A stretch of DNA of 64,000 bases from Exilibacterium tricleocarpae. Its GTDB lineage: Bacteria; Pseudomonadota; Gammaproteobacteria; Pseudomonadales; Cellvibrionaceae. A model generated the notes under the pieces. That model was not told where the DNA came from. It was given only the letters and a program-made list of their open reading frames with translations, and did no database searches. Position numbers and translations under genes: made by a program. The DNA lies in contig NZ_ML660087.1 in NCBI RefSeq assembly GCF_007004655.1, positions 607,743-671,742 on the forward strand, in the 5' to 3' direction. Numbering within the stretch: position 1 is the stretch's first letter; each line of letters opens with the position of its first letter. Positions 24,861 through 33,188 of this stretch are shown here, one piece after another.

Positions 24861-27014
24861 CTAGAGCTTTCCGTAATAGCCTTCTTTTAACGCGTCGAAC
24901 AGGTTAGCGGCACTGTGCACCTCGCCGTCGTACTCGATTTCTTCATTGCCTTTGACGTCGACATGGCTGCCGTCGGCGAGGGTAAACCGATAGGTGGTGT
25001 TTTGCAGGTCTTCCTCTTTGACCAACACACCCTGGAACGCTTCGGGGTTGTAGCGGAACGTAGTGCAGCCTTTCAGTCCCTTTTCATAGGCGTACAGGTA
25101 AATTCCTTTGAAGTCATCGTAGGGGTAATCGGTGGGTATGTTGATGGTTTTGGAAATGGAGGAGTCGATCCATTTCTGCGCCGCCGCCTGCACGTCGATG
25201 TGGCTGGTGGGTTCGATATCGTCGGTGCTGGCAAAATAGTCCGGCAACTGCCGGTCCGGCTCGGTGGCGTGCACATCGGCGTGCGGGTTGATCAGGTGCC
25301 GGTAGGCGAGCAGTTCATAGGAGTAAACGTCGACTTTTTCTTTGGTCTTCTTCCCTTCGCGGATAATATTGCGGGCGTAGTGATGGGCGAAACTCGGTTC
25401 GATGCCGTTGCTGGCATTGTTTGCCAGTGACAGCGAGATGGTGCCGGTGGGGGCGATTGACGTGTGGTGGGTAAAGCGGGCGCCGGTCGTCGCCAGTTTC
25501 TCCACCAGTTGCGGGTCGATGGTGGCCAATTGTTGCATGTAGCGACTGTAACGGCTGTGCAGAATCTTGCCTTTGACGCTGTCGCCGACTTGATAGCCGT
25601 CCGTTGCCATTTCCGGTCGCTGGGCGAGCATGGCGGCGCTGACGGTAAATGTCTGTTCCATAATCGGCGCCGGTCCCTTCTCCTGCGCCAGTTCCAGCGC
25701 CGCCTGCCAGCCGCTCAGGGCCAGCTCCCGGGTGACCCGTTCGGTAAACTGCAGCGACGGCGGTGAGCCGTACTTTATGCCGAGCAGTGTCATGGCCGAG
25801 CCCAGTCCGAGGAAACCCATACCGTGGCGGCGCTTGTGCTCGATTTCGTGGCGCTGCTCCGCCAGTGGCAGGCCATTGATTTCCACGACATTGTCCAACA
25901 TGCGGGCGAAGATTTTGACCAGCTTGCGAAAGCGTTCCCAGTCGAACGCGGCCTGGGCAGTGAAGGGGTTGTCGACAAAGCGGGTCAGATTGACCGAGCC
26001 CAACAGGCAACTGCCGTTTGGGGGCAGGGGTTGCTCGCCGCAGGGATTGGTGGCGCGGATGTTTTCGCAAAACCAGTTGTTGTTATAGTCATTGACCTTG
26101 TCGATCAGGATGAAACCCGGCTCGGCAAAATCGTAGGTGGAGGTCATGATAACGTCCCACAGTCGCCGCGCCGGCAGGGTCTGGTAGATTTTGCACGCCA
26201 CCAGTCCGCGCTGGTCGGTGATATAGCCCTCGCTGGTCGGGTACTCGCGCCAGATGACCTGGCGCGAATCATCGAGATCGATAGCATCTTTTTGCCGTTC
26301 CTGTTCGGTCAAGGGGAACGACAGTGTCCAGTCGCTGTCGTCACTTACGGCTTGGATAAAGTCGTCGGTGATCAGCAGTGACAGGTTGAACTGGCGCAGG
26401 CGCCCGTCCTCGCGCTTGGCGCGAATAAACTCGATAACATCCGGGTGGCTGATGTCGAATGTCGCCATCTGCGCGCCGCGCCTTCCGCCCGCTGAAGAAA
26501 CGGTAAAACACATCTTGTCGTAGATATCCATAAAAGACAGCGGGCCGGAGGTGTGGGCGCCGGCACCGGTCACATAGGCGCCGCGGGGCCGCAGTGTGGA
26601 AAATTCATAACCGATGCCGCAACCGGCTTTCAGGGTCAGGCCCGCCTGTAGATTCTTGGTGAGAATGTCGTGCATCGAGTCGGCAATGGTGTCAGAGACC
26701 GTGCAGTTGATGGTGGAGGTGGCGGGCTTGTACTGCTGGGCGCCGGCATTGGATACAATGCGCCCGGCCGGGATGGCGCCGTTGCGCAGCGCCCAGAGAA
26801 ATTTTTTATACCAAGTATCGCGCAAGTCCTGCCGTTCCAGATCGGCCAGTGCCCGGGCGACGCGCTGGTAGGTCTCATCGATAGTGCCGTCCACCGCTTT
26901 GCCGGTGTGATCTTTGAGCCGGTATTTTTTATCCCAGATATCCAGCGACGCGGCTTGCAAAGGCGCGGGGCCGGCTCCCTCTGAATTTTGAAACGGCAGA
27001 GAGTTGGCGGTCAT
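24861..27014 (-). CDS. nrdJa: Adenosylcobalamin-dependent ribonucleotide reductase, catalytic subunit NrdJa
   Basis: A 717-residue class II reductase converting ribonucleotides to deoxyribonucleotides with a B12 radical. Motifs include STINCTVSDTIADSMHDIL, GCGIGYEFSTLRPRGAYV and the active-site loop NPCGEQPLPPNGSCLLGSVN, which holds the radical cysteine and glutamate. The C-terminal redox part is in the separate gene nrdJb. ATG 27014 is preferred because an AGGT-type site precedes it; starts at 27053 and 27071 are possible. No cobalamin riboswitch was recognised upstream. Confidence 0.92.
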   Translation of the reverse strand: MTANSLPFQNSEGAGPAPLQAASLDIWDKKYRLKDHTGKAVDGTIDETYQRVARALADLERQDLRDTWYKKFLWALRNGAIPAGRIVSNAGAQQYKPATSTINCTVSDTIADSMHDILTKNLQAGLTLKAGCGIGYEFSTLRPRGAYVTGAGAHTSGPLSFMDIYDKMCFTVSSAGGRRGAQMATFDISHPDVIEFIRAKREDGRLRQFNLSLLITDDFIQAVSDDSDWTLSFPLTEQERQKDAIDLDDSRQVIWREYPTSEGYITDQRGLVACKIYQTLPARRLWDVIMTSTYDFAEPGFILIDKVNDYNNNWFCENIRATNPCGEQPLPPNGSCLLGSVNLTRFVDNPFTAQAAFDWERFRKLVKIFARMLDNVVEINGLPLAEQRHEIEHKRRHGMGFLGLGSAMTLLGIKYGSPPSLQFTERVTRELALSGWQAALELAQEKGPAPIMEQTFTVSAAMLAQRPEMATDGYQVGDSVKGKILHSRYSRYMQQLATIDPQLVEKLATTGARFTHHTSIAPTGTISLSLANNASNGIEPSFAHHYARNIIREGKKTKEKVDVYSYELLAYRHLINPHADVHATEPDRQLPDYFASTDDIEPTSHIDVQAAAQKWIDSSISKTINIPTDYPYDDFKGIYLYAYEKGLKGCTTFRYNPEAFQGVLVKEEDLQNTTYRFTLADGSHVDVKGNEEIEYDGEVHSAANLFDALKEGYYGKL

Positions 27015-27167
27015 TGATTTACCTGATGTTGTGGGTTGAGGAATGTGGCCCATAATGGACTCGACGACCACAGGCTGTGTTGACTTAGATCAAGGTGCCC
27101 AACATGTTGTAGGTTACTATCCCCGTTACAAGCACGGGTGCGGTGCTAATGTTTTCGACAAGCAACC

Positions 27168-27216
27168 TTTTGGAAGAGCAGTATTTTGGCAGAGCAGGGC
27201 TTGGAGAAGCAGTAAC
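27168..27216 (+). repeat. Three degenerate 16-bp tandem units before mobB
   Basis: The units TTTTGGAAGAGCAGTA, TTTTGGCAGAGCAGGG and TTGGAGAAGCAGTAAC follow each other just upstream of the mobB ribosome site. Confidence 0.5.
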
Positions 27217-27234
27217 CCGGAGGTGGACAAATCG

Positions 27235-27795
27235 ATGAAGGCGTTTGGATTAGTGGGTTGGTCCGGCAGTGGATGCACGGACCTGTTGATCAGGCTGATC
27301 AGGTATTACCGCCTCCGAAACCTGCTGGTTTCCACCGTCAAGCTCGCCTCGGTTCGCGACGACGAAGGCGTTATTTCCATGGAGAGCCGGCGTCTGCGTG
27401 GCGCCGGCTGTGAGCAAGCGGTATTTTTGCGGCCCGGTGAGTGGCACAGTGCGGATGAGGATTTTTCCCACACCGATGCACTGGCGGCATTGCTGCGTAA
27501 AATGACGCCGGTGGATTTGGTCTTGATTGAGGGGCTGAAAGAAATCACCCAGCCAAAGTTGTTGTTGGTGCACCCGAAGCTGCACCACCAGTTGGAGAAT
27601 ACCCAGTTGCTTGCCACCGCCTGCCCCAATGTGGTGGGGCTGGTGGCCGAGGAGCCGACTGCCGGTCTCAATGCACTCGATTTGCCGGTGTTGAAAGCGG
27701 CTGACACCGGTAAAATTGCCGCTTTTATCTGCCGCACCTGCCTGGTCCCCGTCAAGGCTGAAGTTTTCGCACTGCCGGGACAACACGCTCGTTAG
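27235..27795 (+). CDS. mobB: MobB-like P-loop protein lacking the Walker A lysine
   Basis: A 186-residue protein of the MobB family (molybdopterin-guanine dinucleotide biosynthesis accessory GTPase). The Walker A position reads GWSGSGCTD (residues 8-16), where MobB normally has GWSGSGKTT, so the catalytic lysine is cysteine and the second Thr is Asp. The Walker B-like DLVLIEGLK is kept. The usual HD...DKPGKDS segment is absent. A GGAGGTGG ribosome site precedes the ATG. No mobA or moa gene is close. It is either a non-hydrolysing member with another job or a decaying gene; the intact frame argues against simple decay. Confidence 0.75.
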   Translation: MKAFGLVGWSGSGCTDLLIRLIRYYRLRNLLVSTVKLASVRDDEGVISMESRRLRGAGCEQAVFLRPGEWHSADEDFSHTDALAALLRKMTPVDLVLIEGLKEITQPKLLLVHPKLHHQLENTQLLATACPNVVGLVAEEPTAGLNALDLPVLKAADTGKIAAFICRTCLVPVKAEVFALPGQHAR

Positions 27796-27860
27796 CTTTT
27801 GACTCCACTGCGATCACTGCGCGGTTGGCAGTGGTTGCATCTGCCTGTACTCTCTATCGT

Positions 27861-28095
27861 TGAACCCGGTCATGGTGAGCCTGTCTATAGCTGAGACAAT
27901 CTGTGTTTGAACCTGGTTATGGCTCTGGTTATGGCTGAACCTGGTTATGGCTGAACCTGATTGTGGTTGAGCCTGAGGCTATTTGAACCCGGCTGGGTTT
28001 GAACCTGTCCATGGTTGAACCCGATTGCGGTTAAACCCGGCTGGGCTTAAATCGGACTCTGGTTACACCTGACAATGCGTAACCCTCGACTTACC
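27861..28095. repeat. Array of about 15 degenerate 16-bp tandem repeats
   Basis: The consensus unit is close to TGAACCTGGTTATGGC. Units can be laid out without gaps from 27861 to 28095; exceptions are a 15-base first unit and a 12-base unit at 27924-27935. The best-conserved copies are at 27908-27923 and 27936-27951 (identical), and later copies diverge to TAAACCC, TACACC and TAACCC forms. It fills most of the 358-bp gap between mobB and the next gene. No spacers are present, so it is not a CRISPR array. Confidence 0.85.
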
Positions 28096-28153
28096 GGCTG
28101 GGCCTGACTGACCAGGGCCGATGCCGGGATGCCGTTTTTCCCGAGTGAAGTCT

Positions 28154-28549
28154 ATGCGATTATATGCAACTGCAATTATCCAACCGCCGCTACAGTTACC
28201 CGTCTGTCTTTCCTTGTGGCCGCGCCGGGTGGTTTGGCTCCTGCTGGCGGCGGCTTTTTCCGGCGCCGCCTGGGTAGAGGCCGGTGTTGCCGAGGGGCAG
28301 GTGGCGAGTATTCATATCGCCAACCACGCCGGTTACGTGTTGTTTGACCTCGACGCCGAGATTAAAAACTCGCCGCGCTGCAATACCCGCCGCAAGTTCG
28401 CCATCGATCTGGGCAAGCCCGGGGGGCGGGCGGCGTATTCGGCGCTGCTCGAGGCCAAGCGCGGCAGTTTCAAGGTGTCCGTGGTGGGGCTCAACACATG
28501 CGGAGTACACCTTGAGTCCGAGGGTGTCAAGACACTGGAGGTACAATAA
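28154..28549 (+). CDS. Small secreted protein of unknown function
   Basis: A 131-residue protein with a long N-terminal region ending in a hydrophobic stretch (VVWLLLAAAFSGAAW), probably a signal peptide, then a compact domain with two cysteines (SPRCNTRRKFAIDL and LNTCGVHLES) that could form a disulfide in the periplasm. No known family was recognised. It lies just after the 16-bp repeat array and 42 bases before an FHA-protein gene. Confidence 0.6.
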   Translation: MRLYATAIIQPPLQLPVCLSLWPRRVVWLLLAAAFSGAAWVEAGVAEGQVASIHIANHAGYVLFDLDAEIKNSPRCNTRRKFAIDLGKPGGRAAYSALLEAKRGSFKVSVVGLNTCGVHLESEGVKTLEVQ

Positions 28550-28591
28550 GGAGTTATGGTGTAATGGCCGCGTGCAGACAGCGACGGGGTT

Positions 28592-29653
28592 ATGGGTTTG
28601 ACAGCGAACGACTTGACTAGGGTGAATCCGGCATCGACGTCTCTGGCGTTAAGGTCTCTGGCGACGGGTGAGACCTTTGCGCTGGAGGGCGAGATGCTGG
28701 TGGGGCGCGAGGTGGAGTGCGCCATCATTTTAAGCTCCCGCCAGATATCCCGCTATCACGCCAAAATACTGGTGGCGGCGAACAAAGTCTTTATCGAGGA
28801 CCTGCACTCCTCCAACGGCACTTTCGTCAACGGTAAGCAAATAGCATCGCGCACCCTTTTGACGCTCGGCGACGAGGTCGCCTTCGACGAATTGGCCTAT
28901 CGGGTAACCTCCCGCCAGTCCGGTGCGGCGGCGGCCACTGTGGTGGCAACTCCCAAGATGAAACAGGCCGCCGCCGATCGCGGCAGGGCTGCCGACGGCG
29001 AGCGGCCCGCGCAATCCCCCGCCGCGGGCTCGGTGGCGCCACCTGTTACACCGGCAGCGGGTGTGGTGCCGATGGCCGCGGAGCCGGTTTCGGTAGCGGT
29101 GACGCCCGACCCCGGCGCTGCTGCGGCCAATGCCCGGGCCAACAGTACGAAGATGCTGACGCCGGACCGGCGCGAGCAAATTGAGTCGGTCAATCGCCAG
29201 TTCCAGAGGGATGTGAGCGTAGGCTCGGGCCCCCGGCTGGTGGTGATGACGGCGCCGATGCGCGGGCAGGTCTTTACACTGGACAACAATGTCAAGGGCA
29301 AGGAATGGCTGATTGGACGGGATAAAGATGCGGATATCCACATTCAGGAGAAGTCCGTCTCCCGCGATCACGCGCGCCTGATCCGGCTCGATTCGAGCTA
29401 TCGGATCCTGGCCACCCGGGCGGCCAACGGAGTCGTGGTCAATGGCGAGACCAAAAGTGCGAGCGGACTGCGTCACAACGATCGCATTCAGATCGGGCGC
29501 ATTACCCTGGTTTTCAAGACCGATGAGCCGCAGTTGGAGCAGAATCCGGAGGAGACGCAGATCGCGGCGCGCAGCCGCGGACTCAGAATCGGTATTATTG
29601 CCGCCTTTGTCGGCTTGCTGCTGGTGATCCTGGCGCTGATCATCGCGGACTGA
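28592..29653 (+). CDS. Tail-anchored protein with two FHA domains
   Basis: A 353-residue protein. FHA domain 1 is at about residues 20-105 (MLVGREVECAIILSSRQISR, SSNGTFVNG) and FHA domain 2 at about 225-315 (WLIGRDKDADIHIQEKSVSR, DHARL, NGVVVNGE). They are joined by an Ala/Pro-rich linker of about 100 residues. A single C-terminal membrane segment (IGIIAAFVGLLLVILALII) anchors it with the FHA domains in the cytoplasm. FHA domains bind phosphothreonine proteins, but no Ser/Thr kinase or type VI secretion gene is in the window. The partner is unknown. Confidence 0.85.
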   Translation: MGLTANDLTRVNPASTSLALRSLATGETFALEGEMLVGREVECAIILSSRQISRYHAKILVAANKVFIEDLHSSNGTFVNGKQIASRTLLTLGDEVAFDELAYRVTSRQSGAAAATVVATPKMKQAAADRGRAADGERPAQSPAAGSVAPPVTPAAGVVPMAAEPVSVAVTPDPGAAAANARANSTKMLTPDRREQIESVNRQFQRDVSVGSGPRLVVMTAPMRGQVFTLDNNVKGKEWLIGRDKDADIHIQEKSVSRDHARLIRLDSSYRILATRAANGVVVNGETKSASGLRHNDRIQIGRITLVFKTDEPQLEQNPEETQIAARSRGLRIGIIAAFVGLLLVILALIIAD

Positions 29654-29662
29654 GCCGCGCCG

Positions 29663-30046
29663 TCAAAGGAGTGCCAGATAGCCCCACGGCGACTTGATCG
29701 TCGCCACCACCATGATATAGCCAAACACCATCAGTGCCGCTACCCAGGCGACGCCCCTGACGGTTTTGGTCTTGCCGCGCTTCAGCGCCACAGTGCCGAG
29801 GCCGATGTACAGCACCAGCGCCAGGATTTTGGCCAGCAGCCAGGGTTGCTGGGTCGGCGACAGATGCATCTGCACGGCCAGCACCAGCGCCGAGCCCAGC
29901 AACAGGGTATCAATGATGTGCGGTGCGATTTTGACCCAGCGCCGCTGTAACAGGGGAGAATCCGCCAGCATCCAGACGCCGCGCAGGGTAAAGCCGGCCA
30001 GAGCGAGCAGGGCGCAGCTCATGTGTATTATTTTCAGTGTTCCCAT
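29663..30046 (-). CDS. SirB family inner-membrane protein
   Basis: A 127-residue protein with four hydrophobic segments, beginning MGTLKIIHMSCALLALAGF, as SirB2/YchQ proteins do (LRGVWMLADSPLLQRRW, KIAPHIIDTLLLGSALVL). The biochemical role of this family is not known. It converges on the FHA gene with 9 bases between them. Confidence 0.85.
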   Translation of the reverse strand: MGTLKIIHMSCALLALAGFTLRGVWMLADSPLLQRRWVKIAPHIIDTLLLGSALVLAVQMHLSPTQQPWLLAKILALVLYIGLGTVALKRGKTKTVRGVAWVAALMVFGYIMVVATIKSPWGYLALL

Positions 30047-30602
30047 GGCAGGGTGACTGTCCTCCTCTGAAGCCGGGGTGGAATAAAACGACGGCTGCTG
30101 CGGATACTATCACCAAAATACGCCGGCGCCAGCGCTAAAACCCTAAAACGACGGCACGCCGGCTTTGCCTGCCAATCGGTGGTTTTCGGTGTCAGTCGAG
30201 GCGTGCGACAGTGCCTCGTTCGAAAAATATGCCGGCATTCTGCGACGGGCGGCGCTTTTCACCAAAAGAGGGTGCTAAGCGGTTGCTGAATACCCAGTAA
30301 GCCCTTAAAATTCACCGGTTTAGCTAACTGAACGCGGCAATGCCGGAGCGCTGGCGATACGGGCTGCCGGCAGTGCCGTGGCAGGCATAGGTCCGCGCCG
30401 GGCGTTACGGGCGCCGGCTCGGTTTTCTACTGTGAAATTGGGCGCCGCAAGCCGGTGGCTGCCTATTGGTTGAGTGACGATATCCTCGAACAGGACTTTG
30501 ACCGGAGGGCCTTGGCGGGCCCACCGGGATTTTTAAGTATTATCACAACTTTTAACTTTTAGTGAATTTTAAGTAGTAACACAATAATCGGAGATTTTTT
30601 AA
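30047..30602. other. Intergenic region upstream of ndk
   Basis: About 555 bases. The last 70 bases before ndk are AT-rich and contain its likely promoter and leader. The rest is GC-rich and I recognised no gene or RNA. This is the right-hand boundary of the DNA that separates iscRS from ndk. Confidence 0.35.
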
Positions 30603-31028
30603 ATGGCTGTTGAACGTACACTTTCCATTATCAAGCCGGATGCGGTCGCCAAGAATGTGATTGGCCAGATATACAGCCGCTTCGAGCAGGCCGGTTTGAA
30701 ACTCGTGGCCGCGAAAATGCAGCGGTTGTCCCGCGAACAGGCCGAGGGCTTTTACGCCGAGCACAGAGAGCGCCCGTTTTTCAAGGACTTGGTGGACTTT
30801 ATGACATCCGGCCCGGTGGTGGTCCAGGTGTTGGAAGGTGAGAACGCCATCGCGCTGAATCGCGATTTGATGGGCGCGACCAATCCCCGGGAGGCGGCCG
30901 CGGGCACGATTCGCGCCGACTTTGCCCAGTCCATCGACGCCAATGCCGTCCACGGTTCCGACGGCCCTGAGTCAGCGGCCCGCGAAGTGGCCTACTTCTT
31001 TGCCGAAGAAGAGATCTGCGCACGCTGA
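30603..31028 (+). CDS. ndk: Nucleoside diphosphate kinase
   Basis: A 141-residue enzyme that transfers phosphate from ATP to other nucleoside diphosphates. It starts [21 protein letters not shown] and has the phosphohistidine motif [12 protein letters not shown] with His near residue 117. A CGGAG site lies upstream. It begins a conserved run ndk-rlmN-pilF-rodZ-ispG-hisS. Confidence 0.98.
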   Translation: MAVERTLSIIKPDAVAKNVIGQIYSRFEQAGLKLVAAKMQRLSREQAEGFYAEHRERPFFKDLVDFMTSGPVVVQVLEGENAIALNRDLMGATNPREAAAGTIRADFAQSIDANAVHGSDGPESAAREVAYFFAEEEICAR

Positions 31029-31076
31029 TCGCGCGCCGCCGGTAACGGCAAGTGAGACAGTTGCAGAGGTGCAGTC

Positions 31077-32255
31077 ATGACTGAACAGGCGCAAACCACA
31101 GACGCCCGGACGCCCAAGGTAAATCTGCTCGGCCTGACCCAGGCGGAGCTGGAGGATTTTTTTGCGCGCATTGGCGAGAAGCGTTTTCGCGCCGCCCAGG
31201 TGCTGAAGTGGATACACCAACAGGGCGTAGCCGACTTCGACGCGATGACCAATATCAGCAAAGACCTGCGGGGCAAACTCTCGCGTCTGGCTGAGGTCAG
31301 GGCGCCGGAGGTCCTGCAGCAACTGGACTCTGCCGACGGCACCCGCAAGTTTTTAATTCGCGTCAGCGGTGGCAATGCCATCGAGACGGTTTTTATTCCC
31401 GATGGCGAACGCGGCACGCTCTGTGTGTCATCGCAGGTGGGCTGCTCACTGGATTGCAGTTTCTGCGCCACCGGCAAACAGGGTTTCAACCGCGATCTGA
31501 CCGCGGCGGAGATTATCGGCCAGGTGTGGATTGCGGCCAAGTCGTTCGGCCAGTTGGGCAGTGCCGGGGTGCGCAAGATCACCAATGTGGTGATGATGGG
31601 CATGGGAGAGCCGCTGTTGAACTTTGACAACGTCGTGGCGGCCATGAACCTGATGCTGCACGACAACTGCTACGGCCTCTCCAAGCGCCGGGTGACCCTG
31701 AGTACCTCCGGGGTAGTGCCCGCCCTGGATCGACTGGGCGAGTATACCGATGTGTGCCTGGCCATATCGCTGCACGCGCCCAATGATGAGTTGCGCAACC
31801 AACTGGTGCCCATCAACCGCAAATACCCGATTGCCATGCTGCTGGCGTCGGCACGGCGCTATATCGAAGGGTTGCCGGACAATCACCGCAAAATCACCAT
31901 TGAGTACACCTTGATCGACGGGGTCAACGATCGCCCGCACCACGCCCGGGAGCTGGCGGAACTGTTGAAAGATGTGCCGGTCAAGATTAATCTGATTCCG
32001 TTTAATCCGTTTTCCCAGTCCGATTACCGGCGGGTCAGCGACGGTGCCCTGCGCCGGTTTCAGAATTTATTGATACAGGCGGGCTTTACGACCACCGTGC
32101 GCACGACCCGCGGTGACGACATCGATGCGGCCTGCGGCCAGTTGGCCGGCAGTGTCAATGATCGCACGCGCCGCAGCGAGCGCTACCGGGACGCCCGCAA
32201 CGGCGCGCAACAGCGCGTGCAGCCGGAGCCGGTGCGATTCGTCGCCGGGCGTTGA
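31077..32255 (+). CDS. rlmN: 23S rRNA/tRNA adenine-C2 methyltransferase RlmN
   Basis: A 392-residue radical-SAM enzyme that methylates A2503 of 23S rRNA and A37 of some tRNAs. The cluster motif is CSLDCSFC (Cx3Cx2C), with [12 protein letters not shown], and a C-terminal cysteine in [12 protein letters not shown] that would form the covalent intermediate. The C-terminal tail ([18 protein letters not shown]) is variable. Confidence 0.97.
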   Translation: MTEQAQTTDARTPKVNLLGLTQAELEDFFARIGEKRFRAAQVLKWIHQQGVADFDAMTNISKDLRGKLSRLAEVRAPEVLQQLDSADGTRKFLIRVSGGNAIETVFIPDGERGTLCVSSQVGCSLDCSFCATGKQGFNRDLTAAEIIGQVWIAAKSFGQLGSAGVRKITNVVMMGMGEPLLNFDNVVAAMNLMLHDNCYGLSKRRVTLSTSGVVPALDRLGEYTDVCLAISLHAPNDELRNQLVPINRKYPIAMLLASARRYIEGLPDNHRKITIEYTLIDGVNDRPHHARELAELLKDVPVKINLIPFNPFSQSDYRRVSDGALRRFQNLLIQAGFTTTVRTTRGDDIDAACGQLAGSVNDRTRRSERYRDARNGAQQRVQPEPVRFVAGR

Positions 32256-32316
32256 TAAACGCAACGATTGATTGAATATAACCGTCGATACAGACGATAG
32301 CAGGGGGTGGTTAAAG

Positions 32317-33183
32317 ATGGCAGTAGCTGTGATCGGCGCTGGTGTCGCAGGAGACCGTATCCGAGGAGACAGTTTCCGAGGAGAGAATGGTGGAGGCGCT
32401 GGTCGCGGGTGGTCCGCCCGCGTCGCGTTGCTGCTGCTGACGGGCGTTCTGGCGCTTGTTTCCGGCTGTGTCACCACCAATGCGCCGGGGAGCAAACCCA
32501 AACCCAAGATTGATAAGGAAAAGGCGCTGCAGACTTATATTCAACTCGGCATAGGCTATCTCAGCAAGAAAAACCGCGAATCGGCCCGCTACCACTTCAA
32601 TAAGGCGTTTGAGATCGACCGCAATGCACCCGGTGCCCACAACGGCATGGCGCTACTATACAAGCTCGAGGGAGAGCCGGAACTGGCGGAAAAGCATTTT
32701 CGTCGCGCCATCAGGGTGAATCCGCGATTTTCCCAGGCGCACAACAATTACGGGTCATTTCTGTATTCGCGCGAGCGTTACAAAGAGGCCTACAAGCATT
32801 TCAAACTGGCTGCTGACGATATCGGCTACGACCGGCGGCCGATCGCGCTGGCGAATCTGGGTCGCGCGGCCTTGAGACTGGACCGTGTGGAGCGGGCCAA
32901 GGCCGTCTTCGAGCACTCCCTGAGTCTCGATAACCGGCTATCCATGGCGTTGGTGGAGCTGGCGGATATTTATTTTCAGGAGCAGGATTATGCCGCCGCC
33001 AAACGCCATCTGGACCAGTTTGCGCGGGTCGCGCCGCAGACGCCACGGACCCTGTGGCTGGGTATTCGTATAGAGCGCATTTTTGGCAACAAGGACAAAG
33101 AGGCCAGTTACGCGCTGGCGTTGAGAAATTTGCATCGCTACTCGCGAGAGTACCTCGAGTATCAAAAAGCGCTAAAAAACTAA
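32317..33183 (+). CDS. pilF: Type IV pilus biogenesis lipoprotein PilF/PilW
   Basis: A 288-residue TPR lipoprotein that pilots the PilQ secretin in the outer membrane. The lipobox is LVSGC at about residue 50, followed by TPR repeats (LGIGYLSKKNRESARYHFNK, HNNYGSFLYSRERYKEAYKH). ATG 32317 follows an AGGGGGTGG site; an upstream in-frame ATG at 32272 is less likely. The region before the signal's hydrophobic core is unusually long and contains in-frame 15-bp repeats (32342-32386). The position between rlmN and rodZ is conserved. Confidence 0.9.
   Translation: MAVAVIGAGVAGDRIRGDSFRGENGGGAGRGWSARVALLLLTGVLALVSGCVTTNAPGSKPKPKIDKEKALQTYIQLGIGYLSKKNRESARYHFNKAFEIDRNAPGAHNGMALLYKLEGEPELAEKHFRRAIRVNPRFSQAHNNYGSFLYSRERYKEAYKHFKLAADDIGYDRRPIALANLGRAALRLDRVERAKAVFEHSLSLDNRLSMALVELADIYFQEQDYAAAKRHLDQFARVAPQTPRTLWLGIRIERIFGNKDKEASYALALRNLHRYSREYLEYQKALKN
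32342..32386 (+). repeat. Three 15-bp tandem units inside the start of pilF
   Basis: The units GTGTCGCAGGAGACC, GTATCCGAGGAGACA and GTTTCCGAGGAGAGA are in frame and encode GVAGD-RIRGD-SFRGE ahead of the signal-peptide core. Confidence 0.6.
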
Positions 33184-33188
33184 ACGAC

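Noticed and set aside
27015-27234. Cobalamin riboswitch upstream of nrdJa
   Set aside because: No B12-box-like core could be read on the minus strand.
27861-28095. CRISPR array
   Set aside because: The units are contiguous and degenerate, with no unique spacers, and no cas genes are near.
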